DNA of 64,000 nt from Stanieria cyanosphaera PCC 7437 (GCF_000317575.1 NC_019748.1:1876001-1940000); one strand, 5' to 3'; positions 9,185-18,672 are shown, counted from the stretch's first letter. Program-made: numbers and translations. The notes: generated by a model not told the origin, from the letters alone.

Positions 9185-9216
9185 ACCCCTGAGTCTTTAC
9201 ACTAGGGGTTTTTTGT
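9185..9216 (+). terminator. Rho-independent terminator after sorted-protein gene 2
   Basis: ACCCCT at 9185-9190 pairs with AGGGGT at 9204-9209, followed by TTTTTTG. It is a duplicate of the hairpin at 8160-8198. Confidence 0.75.
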
Positions 9217-9356
9217 TGTTTAAGTAGGTAAACAATAAGGCAGAGATGCAGAGTGGAATTTATGAACAATCATAGTGACTTTCTCCTTGTTTGATTTTTA
9301 GATTTAAAGGTTCACAATAAGTAAGGAAGGCGATATTATTTAAATTTTAATTATCT

Positions 9357-10712
9357 ATGTCTAACAAAGCGATCGCGATTAATCCGACTAACAATCACTC
9401 TCAAGATTTAGTTATTACTTCTCCTGCCTCTGGATTATCTCTACAAGGTACGATTACTATTCCTGGTGATAAGTCCATTTCCCATCGGGCATTAATGTTA
9501 GGCGCGATCGCATCGGGAGAAACTATCATTGAAGGATTGTTATTGGGAGAAGATCCCAGAAGTACTGCTAGCTGTTTTCGGGCGATGGGGGCAGAAATTT
9601 CAGAATTAAATACCGAAAAAGTAATAGTTAAGGGCATTGGCTTGGGAAATCTCCAAGAACCTCTAAATATCCTTGACGCTGGTAACTCTGGTACAACGAT
9701 GCGGTTGATGTTGGGGTTGTTAGCTTCTCATCCTGATCGGTTGTTTGTAGTGACAGGAGATCATTCCTTGCGATCGCGCCCAATGTCTCGGGTGATTAAA
9801 CCTCTAGCAGAAATGTCCGCAACTATTTGGGGTAGAAAAAACAATTCTCTTGCACCTTTGGCAGTAAAAGGACAAAACCTTAAACCTATTAACTATCATT
9901 CTCCCATTGCTTCTGCACAGGTAAAATCCTGTATTCTGTTGGCAGGTTTGATGACAGAAGGTAAAACCACTGTAACCGAACCAGCTTTATCTAGAGATCA
10001 TAGTGAAAGAATGTTACAGGCTTTTGGGGCAGAATTAGCGATCGATCCTGAAACCAATAGCGTGACGATTACAGGAAAGCCGACTTTAACTGGTCAAAAA
10101 GTAATTGTACCTGGAGATATTAGTTCGGCTGCTTTTTGGTTAGTCGCAGCAGCAATTGTACCTGGTTCAGAATTACTAATTACTAATGTCGGAGTTAATC
10201 CTACCCGTACAGGTATTTTAGACGCTTTAGAAATGATGGAAGCGGATATTACTCAAGAAAATCAACGCATGGTTGCAGGCGAACCCGTTGCAGATCTCAG
10301 AGTCAAATACAGTAATTTAAAAGCTTGTACCATCTCAGGTGGTTTAATTCCCAGATTAATCGATGAAATCCCAATTTTAGCAGTAGCAGCAGCCTTTGCC
10401 CAAGGTACAACTATTATTAAAGACGCAGCCGAATTAAGAGTTAAAGAAAGCGATCGCTTGGCGGTCATGGCGACCGAATTAAACAAAATGGGCGCAAAAA
10501 TCACTGAATTACCCGATGGTTTAGAAATAACTGGCGGTAACGATTTAACAGGGGCAGAAGTAGACAGTTACACCGATCATCGCATTGCTATGAGTCTAGC
10601 GATCGCATCTGTAAGGGCTACTGGTACAACCACTATTCATCGTGCTGAAGCAGCTTCGATTTCCTATCCCAACTTTATCAATACTCTTCAAACAGTTATC
10701 AGTTACCAGTAG
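9357..10712 (+). CDS. aroA: 3-phosphoshikimate 1-carboxyvinyltransferase (EPSP synthase)
   Basis: 451 residues. The enzyme joins shikimate-3-phosphate and phosphoenolpyruvate to make EPSP, the sixth shikimate-pathway step toward aromatic amino acids; it is cytosolic. Diagnostic motifs are [18 protein letters not shown] near the N-terminus, [26 protein letters not shown] and, in the C-terminal half, RVKESDRLA. The length and two-domain layout are normal. The GDKSISHRA form with Ala after His-Arg resembles the class II type enzymes more than the E. coli type (inference). The TAG stop lies inside a perfect palindrome at 10709-10736. Confidence 0.96.
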   Translation: MSNKAIAINPTNNHSQDLVITSPASGLSLQGTITIPGDKSISHRALMLGAIASGETIIEGLLLGEDPRSTASCFRAMGAEISELNTEKVIVKGIGLGNLQEPLNILDAGNSGTTMRLMLGLLASHPDRLFVVTGDHSLRSRPMSRVIKPLAEMSATIWGRKNNSLAPLAVKGQNLKPINYHSPIASAQVKSCILLAGLMTEGKTTVTEPALSRDHSERMLQAFGAELAIDPETNSVTITGKPTLTGQKVIVPGDISSAAFWLVAAAIVPGSELLITNVGVNPTRTGILDALEMMEADITQENQRMVAGEPVADLRVKYSNLKACTISGGLIPRLIDEIPILAVAAAFAQGTTIIKDAAELRVKESDRLAVMATELNKMGAKITELPDGLEITGGNDLTGAEVDSYTDHRIAMSLAIASVRATGTTTIHRAEAASISYPNFINTLQTVISYQ

Positions 10713-10736
10713 AGACGTTCCATGGAACGTCTCTAC
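10709..10736. repeat. Perfect 28-bp palindrome overlapping the aroA stop codon
   Basis: Half-site GTAGAGACGTTCCA is followed at once by its exact reverse complement. The aroA TAG (10710-10712) is within it. Related imperfect copies lie at 4552-4574 and 25672-25697, so it is a dispersed palindromic repeat that may also act as a transcription-end hairpin. Confidence 0.8.
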
Positions 10737-10761
10737 AATTAAATTAATTGAAAAACACGAA

Positions 10762-10935
10762 ATGAACGTCAAATCTGCTTTAAATAAAATTCAAGAACCA
10801 ATTACTACTGCCGATCCTCAGATACAATTGATTATCAAACGAGTCTTGCAATTAGAAAAAGACCGACTCGATCTTAAAGCACCGAGAAATATCAATGAAG
10901 ATATTCTCAAGATTATTAAAGAAGTAATTCAATGA
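10762..10935 (+). CDS. Small protein upstream of the DndD-like ATPase
   Basis: 57 residues from ATG 10762 (AACACGAA ATG AACGTC). A longer frame can be opened at 10642, but that would run through aroA and the palindrome and is unlikely. The product is helical, charged and has no recognised domain. Its TGA overlaps the ATG of the next gene (ATGA at 10932-10935), so the two are translationally coupled. It is most likely a small partner or regulator of the ATPase. It is too short to be DndE and shows no similarity to it that I can see. Confidence 0.7.
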   Translation: MNVKSALNKIQEPITTADPQIQLIIKRVLQLEKDRLDLKAPRNINEDILKIIKEVIQ

Positions 10936-13010
10936 AATTAATCGCTTTACAATTATGTAATTTCAGACAATTTTATGGAAAAACTCCAATAATCAAATTT
11001 GCTAGTGGACAAAAAAATACTACCGTTATTTATGGAAATAATGGTTCAGGAAAAACCACTATTCTCAATGCCTTTACTTGGGTACTATACGAAAAATTTA
11101 CAGCAGCTTTTGCTGCTCCCGAATTGTTAATTAATCAAAGAGCGATCGCGCAAGCTAATTTCGATCAAGCAGTAGAATTTTGGGGGGAAATTCAATTTGA
11201 ACATGAATATAAACGTTATCAATTAAAACGAAAAGGTTATGCAACAAAAACTCAAACAAATCAGATTCAATCTAACCAAACTAAACTATTTATTTTAATT
11301 GCTGCCGATGATGGACGTTGGTATCCTTCTGTAGAACCAGCGGAAGATATTATTGAAAGAATTTTACCTGTTAGTTTGCATCAATATTTCTTTTTTGATG
11401 GAGAAAGAATCGATCATTTTTTTAGAGCAGACCGCAATAGTAATATTGCTGAAGATACTAAAGAATTATTAGGAGTCAAAGTATTAGATCGAGCTATCGA
11501 TCATCTTAAAAAAGCAAAAAAAAGCTTACAAGAAGAATTAGAAGCGATTGGAGATTCAACTACCAAAAAATTGCTACAACAACAAATCCAACTAGAATCC
11601 GAACGCGATCGCTTGACCGCACGTCAACAAGAAATTATCCAAACTATTAAAGGATTAGAATCCAAAAAAAAAGTAATTACTCATCAGTTACTTGAATTAA
11701 GTGGTGCAGAAAAACTACAAAAGCTCAAAGAAAAATTGGTTTCTCAAGAACAATTAACGAGACAAAATTTAATCCAAGCCAAACTCAATCTGAAACAATT
11801 AGTTTCTAGTCAAGGCTATCTAGTTTTTTTATTATCAACCAAAAATAACTTTTTTCAATTTCTTCAACAATTAAGAAATGAACGACAATTATCAAGTGGG
11901 ATCAAACGAGAATTTATTGAAAAATTACTAGAAAATCAAACTTGTATTTGTGGAGAAAAACTTCAACCAGATACTCAAGCTTATCATCAAGTTCATAGTT
12001 GGTTAAATAAATCTGAAACAACTGAACTAGAAGAATCAGTTATTCGTCTCGAAACTCAGGTCAATCAATTTGAACTTCAACTAACAGAATTTTGGCAACA
12101 AGTTGATCGACTACAACATCAAATCAATCATCAATATACCGAAATAGCTAAAATCGAAAACGAACTAGATCGAATCAATAAGCAACTACGTAACTATCCT
12201 GACCGTGATATTCAAAAATATCAAGAAAACTTAGAATTCATTGAAGAAAAAATTAAAGAACTAACTTTAGAACAAGGAGTAAATCAACAACAACTTAGTA
12301 GCGATCGCAAAAATCTTGAAGAATTAACTCAACAAATAGAACGACATAAACTGAAAGAAAATAAACAGAATTTAGCAAAAAAAAGGATTACAGCAACTCA
12401 AGAAGCAATTCAAAGATTAATTGAAGTTAGACTTCGTTTAGAAAAGCAATTTCGAGTTTCTCTTGAACAAAAAATTCAAGAAATATTTAAATCTATTTCC
12501 TTTACTCCCTACATCCCAAAACTCAATTTAGATTATCAATTAACCTTAGAAGATAATATTTTAGAACAACCGACTATTGTGGCAGCTTCTACTGGTGAAA
12601 ATCAAATTCTTAGTTTATCCTTTATTGGTGCGATTATTGATCGCGTCCGAGAATGGAGTCAACGCAACACACTTATGGGACTTGATAGTAGCACTTTTCC
12701 AATTGTGATGGATTCTCCTTTTGGTAGTTTAGATGAAATTTATCGTAGACAAGTAGCCAAATCTCTTCCTCAATTAGCCAATCAATTAGTTGTTTTAGTA
12801 ACTAAAACTCAATGGCGTGGTGAAGTAGAAGCGGAAATTACAGATTACATTGGCAAGGAGTACGTGTTAATCTATAACTCATCTAAACCTAATTGTGAGG
12901 AAGATTGGTTAAAATTGAATCAAATTAATTATCCTCTAGTTAAATCAAGCTCCAACCAATTTGAATATACAGAAATTGTCGAAATAGAAAGAAAAGCCGA
13001 AGCTCATTAA
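10932..13010 (+). CDS. DndD/Rad50-like SMC-type ATPase
   Basis: 692 residues. Walker A is GNNGSGKT at about residues 35-42 in an N-terminus typical of RecF/Rad50/DndD proteins (LCNFRQFYG). Long Gln/Glu/Lys-rich coiled coils (about 190-320 and 350-510) flank a central CICGEKL (Cys337, Cys339), like the zinc-hook or cysteine motif of DndD. An ABC-type Walker B and D-loop IVMDSPFGSLDE follow near residue 590. DndD is the ATPase of the DNA phosphorothioation system (family knowledge), but no dndB, dndC, dndE or dndFGH is nearby, so participation in DNA sulfur modification is not supported here. DNA end binding or repair is a reasonable alternative. It sits between a tiny protein and a DEP-domain protein. 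Confidence 0.82.
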   Translation: MKLIALQLCNFRQFYGKTPIIKFASGQKNTTVIYGNNGSGKTTILNAFTWVLYEKFTAAFAAPELLINQRAIAQANFDQAVEFWGEIQFEHEYKRYQLKRKGYATKTQTNQIQSNQTKLFILIAADDGRWYPSVEPAEDIIERILPVSLHQYFFFDGERIDHFFRADRNSNIAEDTKELLGVKVLDRAIDHLKKAKKSLQEELEAIGDSTTKKLLQQQIQLESERDRLTARQQEIIQTIKGLESKKKVITHQLLELSGAEKLQKLKEKLVSQEQLTRQNLIQAKLNLKQLVSSQGYLVFLLSTKNNFFQFLQQLRNERQLSSGIKREFIEKLLENQTCICGEKLQPDTQAYHQVHSWLNKSETTELEESVIRLETQVNQFELQLTEFWQQVDRLQHQINHQYTEIAKIENELDRINKQLRNYPDRDIQKYQENLEFIEEKIKELTLEQGVNQQQLSSDRKNLEELTQQIERHKLKENKQNLAKKRITATQEAIQRLIEVRLRLEKQFRVSLEQKIQEIFKSISFTPYIPKLNLDYQLTLEDNILEQPTIVAASTGENQILSLSFIGAIIDRVREWSQRNTLMGLDSSTFPIVMDSPFGSLDEIYRRQVAKSLPQLANQLVVLVTKTQWRGEVEAEITDYIGKEYVLIYNSSKPNCEEDWLKLNQINYPLVKSSSNQFEYTEIVEIERKAEAH

Positions 13011-13037
13011 TTAATTATTTATTTATAAATTATTGAT

Positions 13038-13664
13038 ATGTTAATTTTAGATGCAGACCAAGTTCAATACTATCAAGTTAGTGCCGAAATTGCAGGACAA
13101 AGTAAACAAGCATCTGGACTAACTTATCAGGGAAATGTCTTTATTAAAGTAAAATCTTATACAGAAGAAGAATTAGATCTTGCAATTAAAGAGTGTCGTG
13201 AACAATATTTAGATAATCAAAATATTGAAATTCCTACCTTAATTGTCAAAGAAAAAAATGCGATAACTCTTTGGATTGAAGATAATCGTTTTAAACCGCT
13301 CAAACCTGCTGAATCTGTTAACGATACCCCAAGTAAAATAGAAGAAAAAAGCCAAGTCAATCCTCACAATTTTAATTTAATTAAAGTAGCCGACCAAATG
13401 AGAGGAGAACAAGGAGTAAAGATTAAAACTCGTCGCGACAAATTCAAATTATATCATCATTGTTTTTTAGGTAATGAAGCTGTAGATTGGCTAGTAGAAA
13501 ATCTTAAAATTTCGCGAACAGAAGCAGTTAATGTAGGAAAAAAATTAATTGATAAAAAAATTATTCACCACATCAGTGATGAACATTCTTTTAAAGATGA
13601 ACAACTATATTACCGCTTTTATCAAGATGAAAATAAAAGTATTTGGACAGATAAAATTATTTAA
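13038..13664 (+). CDS. DEP-domain protein
   Basis: 208 residues. The C-terminal half (about 118-200) is a DEP domain: KIKTRRDKFKLYHHCFLGNE, AVDWLVENLKISRTEAV, then KKIIHHISDEHSFKDEQLYY. The N-terminal 90 residues are a separate, unrecognised small domain. DEP domains mediate protein-protein or membrane contacts, mainly in eukaryotic signalling, and are scattered in cyanobacteria (family knowledge). It begins 27 bases after the DndD-like gene on the same strand and is probably co-transcribed. A functional link between the two is suggested only by this arrangement. Confidence 0.8.
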   Translation: MLILDADQVQYYQVSAEIAGQSKQASGLTYQGNVFIKVKSYTEEELDLAIKECREQYLDNQNIEIPTLIVKEKNAITLWIEDNRFKPLKPAESVNDTPSKIEEKSQVNPHNFNLIKVADQMRGEQGVKIKTRRDKFKLYHHCFLGNEAVDWLVENLKISRTEAVNVGKKLIDKKIIHHISDEHSFKDEQLYYRFYQDENKSIWTDKII

Positions 13665-13666
13665 AT

Positions 13667-14893
13667 TTAACTCCAAAAATTTAATGTTTCTGTAGTTTGA
13701 TAACCAGGAAAAATCTTGGTCAATTGAGACTTTGGTAATTGTAGATGTTGTGTCAAAACAGTTGCGATCGCTTCACGAAAATCTGTAGTAACTGGTAAAT
13801 CTCTTCCTTGATACAAGACAGACTCTGCCAGACCAGTCCATTCTCCATACATTTTACCACCCTTCAAAGAGCCACCCAACAACCAGACGGCATTTCCATG
13901 TCCATGATCTGTACCTCCGTTACCATTTTCTTTAACAGTACGACCAAATTCAGACAGTACCATAATTACTGTATCTTGATAAACCGAATCTAAACCTTTA
14001 ACTAAAGTAGCTAAACCTTTACTTAACGATTTGAGAGATTGATTTAAAAACTCTTTTTGATTAATATGAGTATCCCAACCACCAATTGCCATAAATGCTA
14101 ATTGGGTTTTAGCATCTCCTGCGATCAACTGAGCTACTTTTTTGGCATCATCGACAAATTGATTTGCTGAAGGCGCACCACGAGAAGCTGACATCATTTC
14201 TTGATTAAGCTGAGTTAAAATAATTTCTCTAGCTTCTACACCTTCTTGATAGGTTTTACTTAAAGTATCACTCTGAGCGTATAAACTCTTAAAAGCATTT
14301 CCAAGCGCAGTATGATCCACCGCTAAAGGACGAGTAGAACCTTTTCCTGGAGCTATAGTAGCAACTGGCATCGAACCCATTAAAATTCTTGGTGTAGTAT
14401 TACCAACATTTAAGGCTTGAATCGGACTTTTTTTAGGCAAACAAGCTAATAAACGATTCATCCAACCGTCAGAAGTACTTTTTTGTCCAGGCGTACCGCT
14501 CTCAAGATAATCTTGAGCATCAAAATGAGAACGAGTTTCTAAAGGTGAACCGCAAGCATTAAGAAAAGCTAGACTTTTATTTTTCCATAAAGGCATTAAA
14601 TCTGCCAAAGCAGGATGCAATCCAAAATAACCGTCTAAATCAAGGACACCTTCTGGTTCACCAGGATAGGGAATAGCAATTGTTGGTCTAGCTTCATAAT
14701 AATCAGGATCTTGATGAGGAACAACTACATTCAGTCCATCAACTGCTCCCCGCAACAAAATTACGATTAACTTTTTACGAGCGGGAATATTTTGAGCAAC
14801 TCCTCTAGCTACCCAACTATGCCAACCCACAGGAAAAATCATTCCTGCTGCCAATAAAGTGCTTGTTTCGATAAACCTTCTTCTGTTGATCAT
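13667..14893 (-). CDS. DUF1501 family protein with Tat-like signal
   Basis: 408 residues. The N-terminus NRRRFIETSTLLAAGMIFP looks like a twin-arginine export signal, so the protein is probably exported folded. Motifs LIVILLRGAVDGLNVVVPH, GGWDTHINQ and LSEFGRTVKENGNGGTDHGHG are the metal-binding signatures of the DUF1501 family, which is related to alkaline phosphatase/sulfatase folds. Its partner DUF1800 gene lies 15 bases upstream in the same operon, the usual arrangement across bacteria (family knowledge). The precise biochemical role of this pair is not established. Confidence 0.9.
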   Translation of the reverse strand: MINRRRFIETSTLLAAGMIFPVGWHSWVARGVAQNIPARKKLIVILLRGAVDGLNVVVPHQDPDYYEARPTIAIPYPGEPEGVLDLDGYFGLHPALADLMPLWKNKSLAFLNACGSPLETRSHFDAQDYLESGTPGQKSTSDGWMNRLLACLPKKSPIQALNVGNTTPRILMGSMPVATIAPGKGSTRPLAVDHTALGNAFKSLYAQSDTLSKTYQEGVEAREIILTQLNQEMMSASRGAPSANQFVDDAKKVAQLIAGDAKTQLAFMAIGGWDTHINQKEFLNQSLKSLSKGLATLVKGLDSVYQDTVIMVLSEFGRTVKENGNGGTDHGHGNAVWLLGGSLKGGKMYGEWTGLAESVLYQGRDLPVTTDFREAIATVLTQHLQLPKSQLTKIFPGYQTTETLNFWS

Positions 14894-14908
14894 CTGTTTA
14901 ATTTCCCA

Positions 14909-16396
14909 TTAACGATACATCATTTCTGGACTACCCAACATTAAAGCTGCACGCATTTTGGCTGAGCTTTGGTTAATTACTTGCTTAGTGTGCTGAGAAA
15001 AACTTTTACTGATGGTTTTTGCTAATATCTCCCCACTAATAGGCTCTTTTTGAGTTAAAATACCTCTAGCGATCGCAGTTGCCAAACTAACTCGATTTAA
15101 CATTCCATCAGGGTTTAGCCATGCTTCTTGTGTATTTTTGTAACCATTGGGAGTGGCACAACCATAAACTGGCATCCCTAACTGACTTAACATTCCTCTT
15201 AATCTTTTGTAGTCGGGATTTTTAATCTCACTAACTCTAACTACAGAAACTAAATACTGGTATGGTGTCTTAAATTTCTGGCCATAGTATTGAGGATCAT
15301 TAAATTCCTCGCTGTGAAACAGAGTGTTCAAAACTTGTTTAATATCTCCCGAACTTGCCAGAAACTTTTGTGCCAGTCGATCTACTAAACTTGATGGTGG
15401 TTGATCTGCGACAAAATATTGTGCCAACTTATAACTAAGAAAATGAGCCGTAGACGGATGAGTAGCCAAAATATCTAGAGCTTGTTCGCCTTCAGTAATA
15501 CCACTTCCTTTAATAGTTTGACCGAGAAAAACCTTATCGCCATAGTCATGACGCCTTTCAAAAAAGAAAAAGCCATTCTCATCACTACTAAATTTTTGTT
15601 GACGATCTATACCCCATCCAGTCAAAATTCTTGCTAAGGCAATTACGTCAGCTTGAGTATAACCTCCATCTACTCCTAGAGTATGAAGTTCCATTAACTC
15701 ACGAGCATAGTTTTCATTTAAACCATTGTATTTATCTCTTGCTCCTGGACTATTAGGAGCGGTATTCAATTCATTATCTAAATAAACCAACATGGCTGGA
15801 TGACGAGCAGTTACCTCTAGTAAATCTCGGAAATTACCCAAGGCATTCTCTCTAATTTCATTTTCATAATCTGCAATCCAAATATCGGTCAGATTTTTTT
15901 GTCCATAAACGTTAAAATGACTCAGCCAGAAATCCACCATTATTTCTTGCAACTGACGAGGAGAATTAACCGCTCTAGCTAAATGAGCATTAATGGCTTG
16001 TTCTTTAACAATTTTTCTTTTGCGACGTAATCTATTGATTTCTTCCTTGGACAAGTTTCTTTCTCTAGCATCTTTTAAAAGTTCACTAGGAGAATATTGT
16101 TGAAATAGTTCGATTGGACTCATTGCCAGAGTATCCAACTTGCCCAAATAACTAGTTAATTGTGATGAGTCTGGAATTGAACCAGGAGATAGTTGAGATT
16201 GAATAAAAGATTCAATTCCTTTGGTTTTGACTTGCTCAATTTCTTCAACTGTAGGCCCAAAACTAAGACGATTTAGAATATGGAGAATTTGAGTATCTTT
16301 TGCTAGACTAGTGGCTGGTTTTTGACTAATTAATCCCAACCACAACAGAACTCCACAAGTAGCTATCAATAAGCAGTAGGTGAGTTTTTTTTTCAT
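14909..16396 (-). CDS. DUF1800 family protein
   Basis: 495 residues from ATG 16396 (MKKKLTYCLLIATCGVLLWL), which gives a clean signal peptide or anchor. The frame extends to 16486, but that would add 30 residues before the signal. The body shows the family pattern: ILNRLSFGPTVEEIEQV, VDFWLSHFNVY, NENYARELMELHTLGVDGGY, ALARILTGWG and a C-terminal DGMLNR. DUF1800 and DUF1501 proteins are encoded together in many bacteria and are thought to act in the envelope, with no established reaction. This gene is promoter-proximal to the DUF1501 gene. Confidence 0.88.
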   Translation of the reverse strand: MKKKLTYCLLIATCGVLLWLGLISQKPATSLAKDTQILHILNRLSFGPTVEEIEQVKTKGIESFIQSQLSPGSIPDSSQLTSYLGKLDTLAMSPIELFQQYSPSELLKDARERNLSKEEINRLRRKRKIVKEQAINAHLARAVNSPRQLQEIMVDFWLSHFNVYGQKNLTDIWIADYENEIRENALGNFRDLLEVTARHPAMLVYLDNELNTAPNSPGARDKYNGLNENYARELMELHTLGVDGGYTQADVIALARILTGWGIDRQQKFSSDENGFFFFERRHDYGDKVFLGQTIKGSGITEGEQALDILATHPSTAHFLSYKLAQYFVADQPPSSLVDRLAQKFLASSGDIKQVLNTLFHSEEFNDPQYYGQKFKTPYQYLVSVVRVSEIKNPDYKRLRGMLSQLGMPVYGCATPNGYKNTQEAWLNPDGMLNRVSLATAIARGILTQKEPISGEILAKTISKSFSQHTKQVINQSSAKMRAALMLGSPEMMYR

Positions 16397-16904
16397 AGCT
16401 GCCAGTATTTTTTGTTCACTCAGTATAGACAAAGAAAATTGATTTGAGTTTCCCGACAGCAAGAAATATTGATTAACTGAAAGCAACTTTAATTAAAAAT
16501 AGTTAACAATCTTTATTAAAAAATGCAGTAATTAATCATTTAATAATGAATTTTGATTACTAATTCTAGGCATTAAAAATAAAATGGTTTACATTAATAA
16601 TTGAAGCTAAAAGAAAGCTTCATCTGGCAGATCAAACAGCCAAAATGTACATACAAGTAAACTAAAAACTAAGAAGAGGAAAAACAAAGCTGTTTAATCT
16701 AACATCTGTCTCATCTCAAAACAACACCGCTCTAGTCGAAATCGAAATCTTTCTCGCGTAGTTAACCAGAGAGCAATGTAGAAACTAGGTAGTTGATACC
16801 AAGTTATTCTAGAAACTCCATTTATTATCACTGAATATGAGAAAGAAAAATCGATAATGTAGAAATTGAGTGGTGTTGTTTGCCGTTTAGGTATTATTCA
16901 AAAC
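16397..16904. other. Intergenic region upstream of the DUF1800 gene
   Basis: About 500 AT-rich bases between two minus-strand genes. It should contain the promoter of the DUF1800/DUF1501 operon. No small gene, RNA gene or clear repeat was seen. Confidence 0.4.
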
Positions 16905-17786
16905 TCAAGCAATGCCAAAAGTGCGACTATAACTGGTAACAGTATTTTGTAACAACATCGCCACCGTCATCGGACCAATTCCACCAGGAACAGGAGTTAT
17001 ATATTGAGCTACCTCTGCAACTGCCTCAAAATCTACATCTCCTACTAATTGAGATTTGCCTTGCTCATCTTCAACACGATTGATACCAACATCGATCACT
17101 ACCGCACCAGGTTTAACCATTGCTGCGGTAATTAATTGTGGTTTACCTACGGCTGCAATTAAAAGATCTGCTTCTCGACAGACACCAACTAAATCTTGAG
17201 TACGGGAATGAGCAATCGTTACCGTGGCATTTTCTTCTAGTAACATCAATGCTAAAGGTTTACCGACTAAGATACTTCTGCCCACAACTACCGCTTTTTT
17301 TCCTGCTAGAGGAATTTGATATTCTTGCAATAATTTCATCACCCCAGCAGGCGTACAACTACGCAAACCAGTTTCAGAACGAACTAAGTGACCTAAATTA
17401 ACTGGATGAAGTCCATCAGCATCTTTATGGGGAGCGATAGTATGCAGTAAAGAAACAGCATCTAGGTGTTTGGGTAAAGGTAATTGAACCAGAATTCCAT
17501 CAACACGCTCATCTTGATTTAATTGTTGAATAACCTGTTCTAATTCTGCTTGAGAAGTATTTTCTGGAAAATGCTTTCCTAAAGAAGCAATTCCCACTTT
17601 ATGACAAGACTTTTCTTTATTGCGAACATAAACCGCACTAGCGGGATTATCTCCTACCATTAACACCGCTAAACCTGGAGGACGACCAATTTTAGTTTGT
17701 AGCGATCGCACTTGATTTTGTAACTGAAGCTGAATTTTTTGAGCTAAAGCTTTACCATCAAGAATTTGGGCTGTTTGAGCAGGCAT
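16905..17786 (-). CDS. folD: Bifunctional methylenetetrahydrofolate dehydrogenase / cyclohydrolase
   Basis: 293 residues. It interconverts 5,10-methylene-, 5,10-methenyl- and 10-formyl-tetrahydrofolate in the cytosol, supplying one-carbon units for purines and formyl-methionine. Motifs are [18 protein letters not shown] (active-site Tyr and Lys), [38 protein letters not shown] (NADP-binding) and the C-terminal [15 protein letters not shown]. Length and start ([13 protein letters not shown]) are normal. It is a single gene with divergent upstream neighbours. Confidence 0.96.
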   Translation of the reverse strand: MPAQTAQILDGKALAQKIQLQLQNQVRSLQTKIGRPPGLAVLMVGDNPASAVYVRNKEKSCHKVGIASLGKHFPENTSQAELEQVIQQLNQDERVDGILVQLPLPKHLDAVSLLHTIAPHKDADGLHPVNLGHLVRSETGLRSCTPAGVMKLLQEYQIPLAGKKAVVVGRSILVGKPLALMLLEENATVTIAHSRTQDLVGVCREADLLIAAVGKPQLITAAMVKPGAVVIDVGINRVEDEQGKSQLVGDVDFEAVAEVAQYITPVPGGIGPMTVAMLLQNTVTSYSRTFGIA

Positions 17787-17860
17787 GGGGTTGAATAATT
17801 AAATAAAAGTTAAGCTGGAGATGATTGATAGTTTTTTCTCTTAATTTAGGATATCTTAAG

Positions 17861-18244
17861 ATGCTTCTCCTCAACAGAGAAATTCAAACCTTTTATCTTA
17901 ATAGATTATTAATTGTGGGTATGTTTTTGACTACTGGATTTGGATTAGGCAGTTGTCAGCAACTCACTCAAACTCCTGTTGCGATCGCGAAAATTGCCCA
18001 AAAACAAACCGGAGCAAAAGTTTATCTTCAGGGAAAAGTACTCAAGCAAGCTCCTTTTTTGGATAGTGGTGCTTATCAACTTCAAGATGCGAGTGGCAGT
18101 GTTTGGGTTGTGACAAACTATAACCTTCCTCAACCAGGCGAACAAATTTTGATTCAAGGAGAGATTCAATCCGACATGATTTTTATCGCACAACAAACAT
18201 TAAAGGAAATTTATATCGTCGAGTTAAAACAGCTAGAAAAATGA
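17861..18244 (+). CDS. Small lipoprotein-like OB-fold protein
   Basis: 127 residues from ATG 17861; a TTG at 17825 could add 12 residues but is less likely. The N-terminal hydrophobic stretch ends in FGLGSCQQ, a lipobox-like site, so the protein is probably exported and lipid-anchored. The remainder (AKVYLQGKVLKQAPF, AYQLQDASGSVWVVT, GEQILIQGEIQ) has the strand pattern of a small OB-fold nucleic-acid or ligand-binding domain. The specific function is unknown. Its TGA overlaps the ATG of the following Nudix gene by 4 bases, so the two form a coupled pair. Confidence 0.78.
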   Translation: MLLLNREIQTFYLNRLLIVGMFLTTGFGLGSCQQLTQTPVAIAKIAQKQTGAKVYLQGKVLKQAPFLDSGAYQLQDASGSVWVVTNYNLPQPGEQILIQGEIQSDMIFIAQQTLKEIYIVELKQLEK

Positions 18245-18672
18245 ATCACTCACCTATTGCTGTTGCTTTAGCTATTTTCCATCAAGACGAGCAATTTTTA
18301 ATGCAGTTGAGAGATAATATTCCAGAGATTAAGTATCCTGGACATTGGGGTTTATTTGGTGGTCATCTTGAGGCAGACGAAACTCCTGAAGTAGGATTAA
18401 AACGAGAAATACTCGAAGAACTTAATTATCAAATCGTCAATCCGATTAAATTTCGCGCCTATGCTGATGCTCAAGTGATTCGTCACGTTTTTCACGCACC
18501 TTTAGAAGTAGCAATTGATACTTTAATTTTGGGAGAAGGCTGGGATTTACGGTTATTAAGTTTAGAAGATCTTCACGCTGGTTATGCTTATTCAGAAAAA
18601 GCAGGTGGCAATCAACCACTAGGTAAGATTCATCAACAAATTCTGTTGGACTTTTTAAAGTGGCAAAATTGA
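18241..18672 (+). CDS. Nudix hydrolase
   Basis: 143 residues. The Nudix box starts at GGHLEADETPEVGLKREI and continues through LEELNY, with the catalytic glutamates in the REILEEL part. Nudix enzymes hydrolyse nucleoside diphosphates linked to another moiety and often sanitise damaged nucleotides or cofactors (family knowledge); the substrate cannot be told from sequence. ATGA overlap with the lipoprotein-like gene upstream indicates co-translation. Confidence 0.92.
   Translation: MNHSPIAVALAIFHQDEQFLMQLRDNIPEIKYPGHWGLFGGHLEADETPEVGLKREILEELNYQIVNPIKFRAYADAQVIRHVFHAPLEVAIDTLILGEGWDLRLLSLEDLHAGYAYSEKAGGNQPLGKIHQQILLDFLKWQN

Noticed and set aside
10932-13010. Complete DNA phosphorothioation (Dnd) system
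   Set aside because: Only a DndD-like ATPase is present; no dndB, dndC, dndE or restriction genes in the window.
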